Shown here in pieces: positions 18,230 through 27,247 of a DNA stretch of 64,000 nucleotides; the stretch's first letter is position 1, and every line of letters starts with the position of its first letter. Origin of the DNA: Pollutimonas bauzanensis. Lineage in GTDB: Bacteria > Pseudomonadota > Gammaproteobacteria > Burkholderiales > Burkholderiaceae_B. Made by a program: the position numbers and the translations under genes. The notes under the pieces were generated by a model. That model was given only the letters and a program-made list of their open reading frames with translations. It made no database searches and was not told the origin of the DNA. The DNA lies in the NCBI RefSeq assembly GCF_900129885.1, contig NZ_FQXE01000003.1, positions 248,001-312,000 on the forward strand, given 5' to 3'.

Positions 18230-19060
18230 TCACAGGCCGTGGTATTTCCGGCCCAGTTCCAGCGTCGCCTGGAAAAACCCTTCCTTGCTGCCGCAGTCGT
18301 AGCGTATGCCTTCGTACTGCAGGCCAAATACGGCGCGGGCCTTGAGCAGGCTGGCTATGCCGTCGGTAAGCTGGATTTCGCCGCCCACGCCCGCCTGGGT
18401 CTGGCGCAAGTGCTCGAAAATTTCCGGCTCCAGCACATAGCGGCCCACCACGGCCAGCGTCGATGGCGCGACCGATGGATCGGGCTTCTCGATGATGCCG
18501 CGCAGGCGCATGGTTTTGTCATTCACGGCTTCGCCCGAAATGATGCCGTAGCGGTTGGTGTGCGCGCGCTCGATGTCCTGAATGGCCAGCACGCTGCCGT
18601 TCTGCTGGTGCGCCGCTTCGACCAGCTGCTGTGTGACCGAGGTCTTGGCGTCGATCAGGTCATCGGCCAGCAGCACCACAAAGGGTTCGCTGCCGACGAT
18701 GGGGGCGGCGCACAGCACGGCGTGCCCCAGGCCCAGCGGCGCGGCCTGGCGCGTATAAATGCAATTCACATACGACGGAATGACGTTGCGCACGGCTTCG
18801 AGCAGTTCCATCTTGTTCTTGGCCTCGAGATTGGCTTCGAGTTCCGGAACGCTGTCGAAATGATCCTCGATGGCGCGCTTGTTGCGCCCGGTGATGAAAA
18901 TCAGGTCGGTGATGCCCGCGGCGATGGCTTCCTCGACCGCATACTGGATAAGCGGCTTGTCGACGATGGGCAACATTTCCTTGGGCATGGCTTTGGTGGC
19001 GGGCAGAAAACGGGTGCCCATGCCTGCAACGGGGAAAACGGCTTTGCGAATTGGTTTCAT
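18230..19060 (-). CDS. galU: UTP-glucose-1-phosphate uridylyltransferase
   Basis: Makes UDP-glucose for envelope polysaccharides. 276 residues with the nucleotide-binding start [25 protein letters not shown], the catalytic-region lysine in [23 protein letters not shown] (metal-binding Asp) and GIIEKP. Convergent with waaA, 15 bp between the stops. Starts at ATG 19060, preceded by CTCCAAG read on the plus strand (a CTTGGAGG site on the coding strand). Confidence 0.96.
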   Translation of the reverse strand: MKPIRKAVFPVAGMGTRFLPATKAMPKEMLPIVDKPLIQYAVEEAIAAGITDLIFITGRNKRAIEDHFDSVPELEANLEAKNKMELLEAVRNVIPSYVNCIYTRQAAPLGLGHAVLCAAPIVGSEPFVVLLADDLIDAKTSVTQQLVEAAHQQNGSVLAIQDIERAHTNRYGIISGEAVNDKTMRLRGIIEKPDPSVAPSTLAVVGRYVLEPEIFEHLRQTQAGVGGEIQLTDGIASLLKARAVFGLQYEGIRYDCGSKEGFFQATLELGRKYHGL

Positions 19061-19302
19061 GGTCGCTGACTTTTTCTTGGAGGTTTATGCAAGGAACTGC
19101 AAAATCATACGCTATCGCGGGAGTAGCGATGCCTTTCTCAAGCAATCGGCATGCCTGTCAGCTCCGGATAGACGGCAATATGCCATAAATGCCGGCAGAC
19201 AGGTATCCGCCGTCGGGACGACGCTTTGATATATTGCCGCCGGCTGATTAGAATACGTCGGTCATGTGGCCGCTTTGATCCGTGGCCGGAGCCCCTGCCT
19301 TT

Positions 19303-19476
19303 ATGCGTTTTCTTTTCTTGATTGTTTTGATGCTGAATGTGGCCCTGCTGGCCTACGGCCAGGGTTTTTTCGGGACTCCTCCCAGTGAACGGGGGCGCGA
19401 GCCGCGCCAGCTCTCGGAAAGAAACCAGCACACCATCACCTTGGGCGCGCCCCTGGCCGCCGGGCAGTTGCGCTAA
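19303..19476 (+). CDS. Small secreted or membrane-anchored protein, 57 residues
   Basis: Begins MRFLFLIVLMLNVALLAYGQGFFG, a clear signal or single membrane segment, then about 33 mostly hydrophilic residues (PPSERGREPRQLSERNQHT). From memory this N-terminus resembles proteins beside birA-coaX in Bordetella relatives that continue into a longer, sometimes SPOR-domain, C-terminus; here a stop follows after GQLR. It is therefore either a genuinely short form or a truncated gene. Convergent with coaX, 9 bp apart. Confidence 0.55.
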   Translation: MRFLFLIVLMLNVALLAYGQGFFGTPPSERGREPRQLSERNQHTITLGAPLAAGQLR

Positions 19477-19485
19477 AAGGGCGCG

Positions 19486-20307
19486 CTAAAGGGGCGCGAG
19501 CGCCAGGCGCGCCAGGCCGTCCAGCACCGGGGCGGACAGCCACTGGATGGGCTGTTGCGGCAGGCCCAGGTCGGCCTGGGCCCTGGCAAGCAGCCGCCGC
19601 GCCTCGTCTTCTATTGCGCTCCAGCCTCCGCCGGTGCTGAAAACCAGCGGCGGCCGGCCGAATTCATCCAGCCCTTCGCGCCATTGCCGCAGCAATGCGC
19701 CGGCCTGCGCGGCGGCGATGCCGCTGGCAATAGCCTGGTGGGTGTGGGTGGGATAGGCCGCCGCGGGGCCGTCGGCTTCGGGCAGGTTCGCGGTGCCCGC
19801 GGCCAGCGAAGAGCGCATCAGCGCGGGGCCCGGGAAGATCAGGCCGCCATGGAAAAGCCGGCCGGCCGGCCGGGCCTGGCCTCCCGCCGCCTCCGGTCCC
19901 AGCGTATCGATGGTCGTCGCGGTGCCGAAGCTGGCCAATATCGCCGCGCTATCGCTGTCGGCATGCTGCGCCAGCCCTATCATGGAGACCCAGCGGTCGG
20001 CGCCCAATTGCGCGGCGACGTCATAGGCGTTGCGCACGCCGGCGGCATGCGCCTGGCTGCCGACCCATCGCACGCCGAAGGAATGGCGGCGCTGGAAGAC
20101 CGCATCGAGGCTGCGCGCGACGGCCGGCCCGGCGACGTTCACGCCGATCGCGGCAATGGGCGCGCCGGCGAGCCGCCCGAGCCAGGAGGGCAGCAGGTCG
20201 ATGTCGGCATGGCGCAGGGCGAGGGCGCTGGCTTCGCGCTCGCCGGTGGCGGCGTCGACCCAGCCCGCCTTGATGCGGGTGTTGCCGGCGTCTATCAGCA
20301 CGATCAT
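19486..20307 (-). CDS. coaX: Type III pantothenate kinase
   Basis: Phosphorylates pantothenate, the first step of CoA synthesis. 273 residues. The start MIVLIDAGNTRIKAGWV carries the ASKHA-fold phosphate-1 motif DAGNT; GADRWVSMIG and ASFGTATTIDTLG are the other type III hallmarks. ATG 20307 overlaps the birA stop by 4 bp (ATGA), so the two are probably co-translated. The frame runs open for another 470 bp upstream, inside birA, but that part is a shadow. Confidence 0.95.
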   Translation of the reverse strand: MIVLIDAGNTRIKAGWVDAATGEREASALALRHADIDLLPSWLGRLAGAPIAAIGVNVAGPAVARSLDAVFQRRHSFGVRWVGSQAHAAGVRNAYDVAAQLGADRWVSMIGLAQHADSDSAAILASFGTATTIDTLGPEAAGGQARPAGRLFHGGLIFPGPALMRSSLAAGTANLPEADGPAAAYPTHTHQAIASGIAAAQAGALLRQWREGLDEFGRPPLVFSTGGGWSAIEDEARRLLARAQADLGLPQQPIQWLSAPVLDGLARLALAPL

Positions 20308-21182
20308 GGCCTTGAATCCTGTTGGGGGCGTATCGAAATCTCGCCGATGGAAATGGGGGTGACGCCATCGTGCGTGCGCAGCATCAGCTGGCCCAGGGTA
20401 TTGATGCCGCAGGCGATGCCCGCCTGCGCGATACGGCCATTGTCGAGCACATTGATGTGCTGCCCCGCCAGGAAGTCGACCTTGCCATAGCGGGCTGGCA
20501 GGTCGCCAAAGCCGTGCGCGGTGGCCTCGTTCAGGCTGGCATACCAGGCCTGGGCGATGCGCGCCACGATATCCGCCGCGCTGGCGGCCGCCGCGTTTTC
20601 GTCCTGGCGGGCGATTTCCGACCAGTCCGCCACCTGGCGATTGAGGGACTGGCTCAGCGCGCGCGCGTCGCTCAGGTTGACGCCCATCCCTATGATCGCG
20701 ACGTAATGGTCGGATGACAGCCGCGATGTTCCGGCGCGCGTGACTTCCACGAGTATTCCCGCCAGCTTGGCAAATTGCCATTGCACGTCATTGGGCCATT
20801 TCATGCACAGGTGGCCGCGCAGGGCCGGGCTGATCAGCTGGCGCAGCGCTTCGCACGCCGCCAGGCCGGCCAGCGGCGACAGGGTGGGCAACTGCGTCGA
20901 TGGCAGGAAGACGTCGAATGCGCAGGAAAACATCAAATTGGCGCCGGCGCGATTCTGCCAAGTGCGGCCGGCGCGGCCCCGGCCGCGTTCCTGCAAATGC
21001 GCCCCCAGCAGCCAGGGCCGCGCCAGTTGCCCGCTGCTTGCGCGCGCCTTGGCCATCAGTTCGGCATTGGTGGACACGGTGCGTTCCACCCAGTCGACCT
21101 GATTGAAGTGGGGCAGGGCGGCCGACAGGGCGGCCGTCAATTGCCCGGGCGATGGCAGGAGCGGAGCAGACGAAGTAGGCAT
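20304..21182 (-). CDS. birA: Biotin-[acetyl-CoA-carboxylase] ligase
   Basis: Attaches biotin to the carrier protein of acetyl-CoA carboxylase. 292 residues, without the N-terminal DNA-binding domain of the E. coli bifunctional protein, so likely no repressor role. The biotinyl-AMP binding loop ERGRGRAGRTW is at about 67-77, followed by KWPNDVQW and the C-terminal SH3-like domain near FLAGQHINVLDNGRIAQ. birA-coaX adjacency is common in betaproteobacteria. Confidence 0.94.
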   Translation of the reverse strand: MPTSSAPLLPSPGQLTAALSAALPHFNQVDWVERTVSTNAELMAKARASSGQLARPWLLGAHLQERGRGRAGRTWQNRAGANLMFSCAFDVFLPSTQLPTLSPLAGLAACEALRQLISPALRGHLCMKWPNDVQWQFAKLAGILVEVTRAGTSRLSSDHYVAIIGMGVNLSDARALSQSLNRQVADWSEIARQDENAAAASAADIVARIAQAWYASLNEATAHGFGDLPARYGKVDFLAGQHINVLDNGRIAQAGIACGINTLGQLMLRTHDGVTPISIGEISIRPQQDSRP

Positions 21183-21245
21183 TAATTCGGCGACGAGGCG
21201 TAGCGTAAAATGATAGGGCTTACGTTATAACTCAAACTGCCTATT

Positions 21246-21890
21246 ATGCTTGCTCGTACCGAGAAAATTTCATTCCAGGGCGTGGCCGGGGCCATCGATT
21301 GCGTTCTGGACCTGCCCATGGACGCTGCGCGCGGCTGGGCGCTGGTGCTGCATCCACACCCCCTGCATGGCGGCGCGCGGGAAAACAAAATCGTCACCAC
21401 CATAGCGCGCGCCTGCGTGCAGCATGGATTGATCGCCCTGCGGCCCAATTTCCGGGGCGTGGGGGCATCGGCCGGCGAATTCGACCGCGCCGTCGGCGAA
21501 ACGGCCGATATGCTGGAACTGGTGCGACAGTTCGGCGACGCTTATCCCGAGGCGGCGGCAGGCAAGTGGGTGCTGGCGGGTTTTTCCTTCGGCACATCGG
21601 TGGCGGCGCAGCTGTATTCCGAACTGGCCGAAAAGCATGGCAAGCTGCCCGACGCCTTGCTGCTTGCCGGTTCGGCGGTAGACCGCTTCAAGTTCCGCGA
21701 CATCACGGTGCCGGACGATACCTTTCTGGTGCATGGCGAAGCCGACGAGGTCGTGCCGCTGGCCGAAGCCATGGATTTCGCCCGGCAGCGCGAATTGCCC
21801 ATGGTGGTCGTGCCCGACGCCGGGCATTTTTTCCATGGCAAGCTGATCGTGCTCAGGCGCTTGCTGGAGCAGCGCCTGGCCTCGGTTTGA
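21246..21890 (+). CDS. Alpha/beta hydrolase (unknown substrate)
   Basis: 214 residues, compact cytoplasmic alpha/beta fold without a lid. The oxyanion segment HPHPLHGG is near residue 39; catalytic serine in GFSFGT (about 118), Asp in HGEADEVVP, His in DAGHFFHG. It belongs to the small-hydrolase group often annotated as CocE/dienelactone-hydrolase-like. Divergent from birA. The physiological ester or amide is unknown. Confidence 0.85.
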   Translation: MLARTEKISFQGVAGAIDCVLDLPMDAARGWALVLHPHPLHGGARENKIVTTIARACVQHGLIALRPNFRGVGASAGEFDRAVGETADMLELVRQFGDAYPEAAAGKWVLAGFSFGTSVAAQLYSELAEKHGKLPDALLLAGSAVDRFKFRDITVPDDTFLVHGEADEVVPLAEAMDFARQRELPMVVVPDAGHFFHGKLIVLRRLLEQRLASV

Positions 21891-21997
21891 TAGCCCGATA
21901 CGCCGGTTTGTCACGTTTTATCAGGCCTGGTTTCATTCGCTTGCGGTTTAATAGTGAAACAGGACGTGCGCGGCGGTAACGGCGCGGCGGCTCTGCC

Positions 21998-22003
21998 TAT
22001 AAT
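21998..22003 (+). promoter_or_regulatory. -10 element upstream of the DD-carboxypeptidase gene
   Basis: A perfect TATAAT lies 45 bp before the ATG at 22049. The matching -35 region at 17 bp spacing is poor. Probable sigma-70 promoter for the carboxypeptidase/transaminase/lipoate genes that follow co-directionally. Confidence 0.45.
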
Positions 22004-22048
22004 AAGCGCTCTGTGCTGTTTGTTTTCCCGGCGGATATTCTTTACGAT

Positions 22049-23302
22049 ATGGCGATGATACCCAAAAAACCCAGTTTTCAATCCCCCCGGTTTCCCCGTT
22101 TTCTGGCCGGGCTCGCATTCCTTGTTTCGCCAGTTTTCGCCTTTGCGCAAGCCGCCCCGCCGGCTCCGGCGGCCAGCGCGCCGGCAGCCGTTGCCAGCCC
22201 CGCTTCGGACAATACCGCCACCGTCGGCGAACTGGCCACCGTGCCCGCGCCCAACCTCACGGCGCGCGCCTGGCTGACGCTGGACGTCAACAGCGGCCAG
22301 ATCATCGCCGCGCAGAATCCGGACGAGAAAATCGAACCCGCCTCGCTCACCAAGCTGATGTCGGCCTATCTGGTTTTCGAAGCCATAGACAACAAACGCC
22401 TGGCCCTGGACCAAATGGTCAATATTTCGGAAAAGGCCTGGAAGACCGAAGGCTCGCGCATGTTCGTCAAGCCGAACACCCAGGTGTCGGTCGACGAACT
22501 TCTGCAGGGCCTGGTCGTGCAATCGGGCAACGACGCCACGGTGGCGCTGGCCGAGGCGGTGGCGGGCAGCGAATCGGCTTTTGCCGCCCTCATGAACGAG
22601 GAAGCGGCCAAGGAAGGCTTGCGCGATACGCATTTCGTGAATTCCACCGGCTTGCCCGATCCCACCCATCTCACCACGGTGCGCGATCTGGCCGTCATGG
22701 CCAGGAATCTGGTGTCCAAGCATCCCCACTACATGCACTATTACAGCCAGAAAGAATTCACCTACAACAAGATCAAGCAGCACAACCGCAACCGGCTGTT
22801 ATGGTCGGATCCCACGATCGATGGCCTGAAAACCGGCCATACCCAGTCGGCGGGGTATTGCCTGGTCGCCACCGCCTTGCGCGACGGGCGCCGCGTGGTG
22901 TCGGTCATCGTCGGCGCCAGCAGCGATTCGGCGCGCACCGAAAACAGCCTGAAGCTCCTGAACTGGAGCTTCCAGAATTTCGACACCATCAAGCTGTTCG
23001 ACAACACCCAGCCCGCCGTCAACGCGCGGGTCTGGGAAGGCCAGGCCGAGACGGTGGGCCTGGGCGGCCTCGAGCCCATATGGATCACGGTGCCGCGCGG
23101 CAAGGGTCCGCAGGTCAAGCCGGTTGCGCAGTACACCCAGCCCCTGATCGCGCCCTTGAAGAAAGGCGCCAAGGTGGGCCAGGTATCGCTGTCGCTGGAT
23201 GGCAAAGTGCTGCGCCAGGAACCCCTGTACGTGCTCAGCGACGTGCAGGAAGCGGGCTTCTTTGGCCGCGTCTACGACAAGATTCGTTTGTTGTTTGAAT
23301 AG
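22049..23302 (+). CDS. dacA: D-alanyl-D-alanine carboxypeptidase (PBP5/6 family)
   Basis: Serine peptidase that trims the terminal D-Ala from peptidoglycan pentapeptides in the periplasm. 417 residues: export signal (about 10-34), a Pro/Ala-rich linker (35-68), then the peptidase S11 domain with S99-x-x-K102 (PASLTKL), SGN in VVQSGNDAT and KTG in GLKTGHTQ, followed by the C-terminal PBP5_C beta domain. Start ATG 22049 is chosen for the signal peptide; ATG 22055 and an earlier 22013 start are possible. Family called dacA or dacC in different genomes. Confidence 0.93.
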   Translation: MAMIPKKPSFQSPRFPRFLAGLAFLVSPVFAFAQAAPPAPAASAPAAVASPASDNTATVGELATVPAPNLTARAWLTLDVNSGQIIAAQNPDEKIEPASLTKLMSAYLVFEAIDNKRLALDQMVNISEKAWKTEGSRMFVKPNTQVSVDELLQGLVVQSGNDATVALAEAVAGSESAFAALMNEEAAKEGLRDTHFVNSTGLPDPTHLTTVRDLAVMARNLVSKHPHYMHYYSQKEFTYNKIKQHNRNRLLWSDPTIDGLKTGHTQSAGYCLVATALRDGRRVVSVIVGASSDSARTENSLKLLNWSFQNFDTIKLFDNTQPAVNARVWEGQAETVGLGGLEPIWITVPRGKGPQVKPVAQYTQPLIAPLKKGAKVGQVSLSLDGKVLRQEPLYVLSDVQEAGFFGRVYDKIRLLFE

Positions 23303-23319
23303 TTGAATAGAAGGCTGGA

Positions 23320-24186
23320 ATGATGATTCCCGATGTCGATTGCGACAGTATTGTTTACCTTGACGGCGATTACGTGCGTCTGGGGGATGCCAAGATTTCC
23401 GTGCTGGATCGCGGCTTCATTTTTGGCGATGGCATTTACGACGTGGTGCCCGCCTATGGCGGCAAGCCGTTTCGCATGGACGGGCACCTGGCCCGCCTGG
23501 AACGCAGCCTGGCCGCCATCGATATCAAGGTAGGCCTCAAGCGCCGCGACTGGGAACAACTGGCGCTGGACCTGATCAAGCGCTCCGGCCTGGGCGATTG
23601 CATGGTGTATGTGCAGGTGACGCGCGGCGTCGCCAAGCGCGACCATGCCTTTCCCAAGAACGCCACGCCCACCATTTTCTGCATGGTCTCGCCATTCTCG
23701 CGCCCCGGCTCCGCCGCCCGCGAACAGGGCCTCAGCGTTGTCGGCATGCCCGACATCCGCTGGCTGCGCTGCGAAATCAAGTCGGTCTCGCTGCTGGGCA
23801 ATGTGCTGGCCAAGCAGCACGCGGTCGATGCCGGCGTGGACGAGGTCGTGCAGTTTCGCGACGGGTATTTGTCGGAAGGCGCTTCATGCAATATCTGGGT
23901 GGTCAAGGACGGCGTCCTGATGGCGCCGCCGCGCAGCAACCTGATCCTGGAAGGCATACGCTACGGTTTGCTGGAAGAATTGGCCGCCAGCGCCGGGATA
24001 CCCTTCAATGCCCGCCCGATCGCCGAGCGGGAAGTCGAGAACGCCGACGAATTGCTGCTGTCCTCGGCCACCAAGGAAATCCTGCCCATCACCACCTATA
24101 ACGGCAAGCCTGTCGGCGCCGGCAAGCCGGGCAAGGTCTATGGCCTGCTGCGGGCTGGCTACGACCAGGCCATCGCAGCGCTTTGA
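23320..24186 (+). CDS. dat: D-amino acid aminotransferase (class IV)
   Basis: PLP fold-type IV transaminase, 288 residues, expected to interconvert D-Ala or D-Glu and 2-oxo acids. Family features: VLDRGFIFGDGIYDVVPAYGG, FRMDGHLARLERS, the PLP lysine K154 in CEIKSVSLL, and the following EGASCNIW. It lies 17 bp downstream of the DD-carboxypeptidase gene, so released D-alanine could be recycled by this enzyme (inference). Two in-frame ATGs occur, at 23320 and 23323. Confidence 0.9.
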   Translation: MMIPDVDCDSIVYLDGDYVRLGDAKISVLDRGFIFGDGIYDVVPAYGGKPFRMDGHLARLERSLAAIDIKVGLKRRDWEQLALDLIKRSGLGDCMVYVQVTRGVAKRDHAFPKNATPTIFCMVSPFSRPGSAAREQGLSVVGMPDIRWLRCEIKSVSLLGNVLAKQHAVDAGVDEVVQFRDGYLSEGASCNIWVVKDGVLMAPPRSNLILEGIRYGLLEELAASAGIPFNARPIAEREVENADELLLSSATKEILPITTYNGKPVGAGKPGKVYGLLRAGYDQAIAAL

Positions 24187-24200
24187 CGCCCAGGCCGCAG

Positions 24201-24476
24201 ATGCGCGACATTCCGCCCGAAGACTCCCTGATCGAATATCCGAGCGACTTCCCCATCAAGGTCATGGGCAGGACGCGTCCCGATTTCGCGCAGACGCTGA
24301 CCGATATCGTCCTGCAGTTCGACCCGCAGTTCGATCCGGCCACGATAGAAATGCGGCCCAGCAAGGGCGGCAACTATCTGAGCCTGACCTTCACCGTGCG
24401 CGCCACCTCGCGCCAGCAGCTGGATGACTTGTACCGCGCCTTGCATGGCCACCACATGGTCTCCGTTGTTTTATAG
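24201..24476 (+). CDS. ybeD: DUF493/YbeD-family protein
   Basis: 91-residue protein of the YbeD family (ferredoxin-like alpha/beta fold), conserved just upstream of lipB in proteobacteria. Typical segments are YPSDFPIKVMGR and FTVRATSRQQLDDLYRALHGHHMVSVVL. ATG 24201 is used; a TTG at 24183 overlapping the transaminase stop would add six residues. Role not established; genomic context suggests a link to lipoate metabolism. Confidence 0.88.
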   Translation: MRDIPPEDSLIEYPSDFPIKVMGRTRPDFAQTLTDIVLQFDPQFDPATIEMRPSKGGNYLSLTFTVRATSRQQLDDLYRALHGHHMVSVVL

Positions 24477-24491
24477 GCGCGCGCCGCGGCG

Positions 24492-25166
24492 ATGATCGAA
24501 CATAAATGGTGGCCCCGGCCCGCGCCGTATCTGGATGTATGGCAGGCCATGCGCCAGTTCACCGAGGCGCGCGACGCGCAAACGGCCGACGAGATCTGGC
24601 TGGTCGAGCATCCGCCGGTCTACACCCTGGGCCAGGCCGGCAGGCCCGAGCATATCCTCGCCAGCGGCGGCATCGCGGTGGTCCGGTCAGACCGGGGCGG
24701 GCAGGTCACCTACCACGGCCCCGGCCAGGTCGTGGCCTACTGCCTGGTCGATTTGCGCCGGATGAAAATCTTCGTCAAGGAGTACGTGGCGCTGCTTGAA
24801 GGCGTCGCCATTCAGACGCTGGCCGAGCTGGGCGTCGCCGGCGCCTGCCTCAGGCCCGGCGCCCCGGGCGTCTATGTGCCCATGGCCGCGCAGGCTGAAA
24901 GCCGCGCGGCCGGGGACGGCCTGGCCAAGATCGCCGCATTGGGAATCAAGGTGCGCAAGGGCTGCGCCTATCATGGCCTGGCATTGAACGTCGACATGGA
25001 CCTGGCGCCGTTTCTCGGCATCAATCCTTGCGGCTACGAGGGGCTGCGCACCATCGATTTGCGATGCTGCGGGATAGAGGCTAACGTTGCACAGGCGGGC
25101 GAGCTGCTCGCCGCGCGGTTGGCGCAGGCTTTCGCCGCTTACCATCACACAGGAGACAAGCCATGA
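24492..25166 (+). CDS. lipB: Octanoyl-[acyl-carrier-protein]-protein N-octanoyltransferase
   Basis: Moves the octanoyl chain from ACP to lipoyl domains, the first step of lipoate synthesis. 224 residues. [12 protein letters not shown] (about 68-79) is the family signature; the catalytic Lys-Cys pair is K153 (GIKVRKG) and C180 (INPCGYEG). Sits between ybeD and the enoyl-CoA hydratase-like gene, overlapping the latter by 4 bp; lipA follows that. Confidence 0.95.
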   Translation: MIEHKWWPRPAPYLDVWQAMRQFTEARDAQTADEIWLVEHPPVYTLGQAGRPEHILASGGIAVVRSDRGGQVTYHGPGQVVAYCLVDLRRMKIFVKEYVALLEGVAIQTLAELGVAGACLRPGAPGVYVPMAAQAESRAAGDGLAKIAALGIKVRKGCAYHGLALNVDMDLAPFLGINPCGYEGLRTIDLRCCGIEANVAQAGELLAARLAQAFAAYHHTGDKP

Positions 25167-25948
25167 CTACAGAAGGCGCTTTGCTATTGGCGGACGAGGT
25201 TGACGGCGTGCTGACGCTGACCCTCAACCGGCCGGATCAGTTCAATGCCTTGTCGGAAGAGCTGCTGGGCGAACTGCAAAGCCGGCTGGATGCCGCCGCC
25301 CGCGACGACGCGCTGCGCTGCGTTGTGCTGGCCGCCGCCGGCCGGGCGTTTTGCGCCGGCCACGACTTGAAGCAAATGCGCGCCAATCCGGACGAGCGCT
25401 ATTACCGGCAATTGTTTGCGCAATGCGGCCGGGTCATGCAAAGCATAGTCAATCTGCCGGTGCCGGTCATTGCCAAAGTGCAGGGCACGGCCACCGCCGC
25501 GGGCTGCCAGCTGGTGGCCAGCTGCGACCTGGCAGTGGCCTCTGAAAGCGCCAAGTTCGCGGTGTCCGGCATCAATGTGGGCTTGTTCTGCTCGACGCCG
25601 GCGGTGGCCTTGACCCGCAACGTCCCGGCCAAGAAAGCATTCGAGATGCTGATCACCGGCCAGTTCATCAGCGCCGCCGAGGCGGTGGACAATGGCCTGG
25701 TCAACCATGCGGTCGCTCCGGACCAGCTCGATGCGGCGCTGGACGCCCTGGTGCAGACCATTTGTTCCAAGAGCCCGCTGGCGGTGCGCACCGGCAAGGC
25801 CATGTATCACCGCCAGCGCGGCATGAACCTGAGCGACGCCTACGATTATGCCGGCCAGGTCATGGCGCAGAACATGATGGCCGAGGACGTCTGCGAAGGC
25901 ATCGATGCCTTCATGCAAAAACGCCACCCGGTCTGGAAAGGCCGCTGA
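25163..25948 (+). CDS. Enoyl-CoA hydratase/isomerase-family protein, ECHDC3-like, catalytic Glu missing
   Basis: 261 residues, crotonase fold. The start ATG overlaps the lipB stop (ATGA). The CoA/oxyanion segments are present ([33 protein letters not shown]). The two glutamates used by classic hydratases are replaced: Gln in AGCQLV and no Glu in INVGLFCST. This matches the ECHDC3-type subgroup, whose reaction is unclear, so a standard hydratase role is unlikely. Placement inside the lipoate cluster is unusual. Confidence 0.85.
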   Translation: MTTEGALLLADEVDGVLTLTLNRPDQFNALSEELLGELQSRLDAAARDDALRCVVLAAAGRAFCAGHDLKQMRANPDERYYRQLFAQCGRVMQSIVNLPVPVIAKVQGTATAAGCQLVASCDLAVASESAKFAVSGINVGLFCSTPAVALTRNVPAKKAFEMLITGQFISAAEAVDNGLVNHAVAPDQLDAALDALVQTICSKSPLAVRTGKAMYHRQRGMNLSDAYDYAGQVMAQNMMAEDVCEGIDAFMQKRHPVWKGR

Positions 25949-25990
25949 GGCCTCGGGGGAATTAGGCAGGCTGGAGCCGCGCGCGTTAAA

Positions 25991-26013
25991 ATGGCGCGTT
26001 CCCGCCGTTTTTT
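25991..26013 (+). terminator. Weak intrinsic terminator
   Basis: Stem ATGGCG/CGCCGT with a 6-nt loop, followed directly by six T. The stem is short, with one G-T pair. It lies 43 bp after the enoyl-CoA hydratase-like gene, before lipA. Confidence 0.4.
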
Positions 26014-26092
26014 ATTTTCACCAGATGGCGCGCGGTGTGAAGCACGCCGCCGCCTTTGAGCACGAAGCGTATGCTTTGTTGCAGGAAACCGT

Positions 26093-27088
26093 ATGACTAC
26101 TCCTCTAGACCAGTCTGCAGAGCGCAAACCCACTGTACGTCCCGCCCCCTACGACCCCACGCAAAAGCAGAAGTCGGGCGACAAGACATCGCGCATACCC
26201 ATCAAGGTGGTGCCGGCCGAGCGCCTGAAGAAGCCCGAATGGATACGCGTCAAGGCCGCCGCGCCGGGCTCGCGCTTCTACGACATCAAACGCATACTGC
26301 GCGAGCATAATCTGCACACGGTCTGCGAAGAAGCCTCCTGCCCCAATATCGGCGAATGTTTCGGCAAAGGCACGGCGACCTTCATGATCATGGGCGACAA
26401 ATGCACGCGCCGCTGCCCGTTCTGTGATGTGGGCCATGGCCGCCCCGACCCGCTGGATGCCGACGAGCCCATCAATCTGGCGCGCAGCATCGCCGCCATG
26501 AAGCTGTCATATGTGGTGATCACTTCGGTCGACCGCGACGACCTGCGCGACGGCGGCGCGGCCCATTTCGTCTCCTGCATCAGCAAGGTGCGCGAATTGT
26601 CGCCCGCCACGCGCATCGAGGTCCTGGTTCCCGATTTCCGCGGCCGCCTGGACCGCGCGCTGGCCATCCTCAATGAAGGCCCGCCCGATGTCATGAACCA
26701 CAACCTCGAAACGGTGCCCCGCTTGTACAAGCAGGCGCGCCCCGGCTCCGACTACCATCATTCGCTCAAGCTGCTGTCGGACTTCAAGGCCCTGCATCCC
26801 GACGTTCCCACCAAGTCCGGACTGATGCTGGGCCTGGGTGAAACCGACGAGGAAATCCTCGATGTCATGCGCGACCTGCGGGCGCACAACGTCGATATGC
26901 TGACGATAGGCCAGTACCTCCAGCCCTCCGAGCACCATCTGCCGGTGCTGCGTTATGCGCATCCGGATGTCTTCGCCATGCTGGAACGCGAAGCCTACGC
27001 CATGGGCTTCAGCCACGCCGCCGTGGGCGCCATGGTGCGCTCTTCCTACCATGCGGACGAGCAGGCGCACGCGGCGGGCGTGGCCTGA
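26093..27088 (+). CDS. lipA: Lipoyl synthase
   Basis: Radical-SAM enzyme inserting two sulfur atoms into octanoyl groups on lipoyl domains. 331 residues. Auxiliary cluster cysteines C78, C83, C89 ([13 protein letters not shown]); radical-SAM cysteines C104, C108, C111 ([11 protein letters not shown]); the C-terminal RSSYHAD supplies the serine ligand. ATG follows GCAGGAAACCGT. A strong terminator follows 24 bp after the stop. Confidence 0.97.
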   Translation: MTTPLDQSAERKPTVRPAPYDPTQKQKSGDKTSRIPIKVVPAERLKKPEWIRVKAAAPGSRFYDIKRILREHNLHTVCEEASCPNIGECFGKGTATFMIMGDKCTRRCPFCDVGHGRPDPLDADEPINLARSIAAMKLSYVVITSVDRDDLRDGGAAHFVSCISKVRELSPATRIEVLVPDFRGRLDRALAILNEGPPDVMNHNLETVPRLYKQARPGSDYHHSLKLLSDFKALHPDVPTKSGLMLGLGETDEEILDVMRDLRAHNVDMLTIGQYLQPSEHHLPVLRYAHPDVFAMLEREAYAMGFSHAAVGAMVRSSYHADEQAHAAGVA

Positions 27089-27104
27089 CCCTCATCCGCC
27101 GCCC

Positions 27105-27135
27105 AAAAAAGCGCCCCTCCAAGGGGCGTTTTTTT
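27105..27135 (+). terminator. Intrinsic terminator after lipA
   Basis: Stem CGCCCCT/AGGGGCG (27112-27118 with 27122-27128), 3-nt loop, seven T after it and six A before it, so it can act in both directions. It isolates the lipoate block from the denitrification genes. Confidence 0.92.
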
Positions 27136-27152
27136 ATTCTCTTTTATGTAGT

Positions 27153-27166
27153 TTGCGCTGCAACAA
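27153..27166 (+). promoter_or_regulatory. Fnr/NnrR-type box upstream of the nirV-like gene
   Basis: TTGCGCTGCAACAA fits the Crp/Fnr-family consensus TTG-N8-CAA; the TTGCG half-site is the form reported for NnrR-type nitric-oxide regulators. A -10 candidate, TTCAAT (27189-27194), would place the box centre near -41.5, the class II activator position. The same 20 bp around it (27150-27169) recur upstream of nirK. Confidence 0.65.
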
Positions 27167-27247
27167 AGACGGCGGAGGCGCGAACGCGTTCAATGGGGGT
27201 GCAGAACCGGATTGCCGGCCTGCATGGCAAGCACAGAAGGTAGCAAC

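Noticed and set aside
19486-20781. 431-codon extended version of coaX
   Set aside because: The extra N-terminal part lies inside birA and has no family similarity; MIVLIDAGNTRIK at 20307 is the true start.
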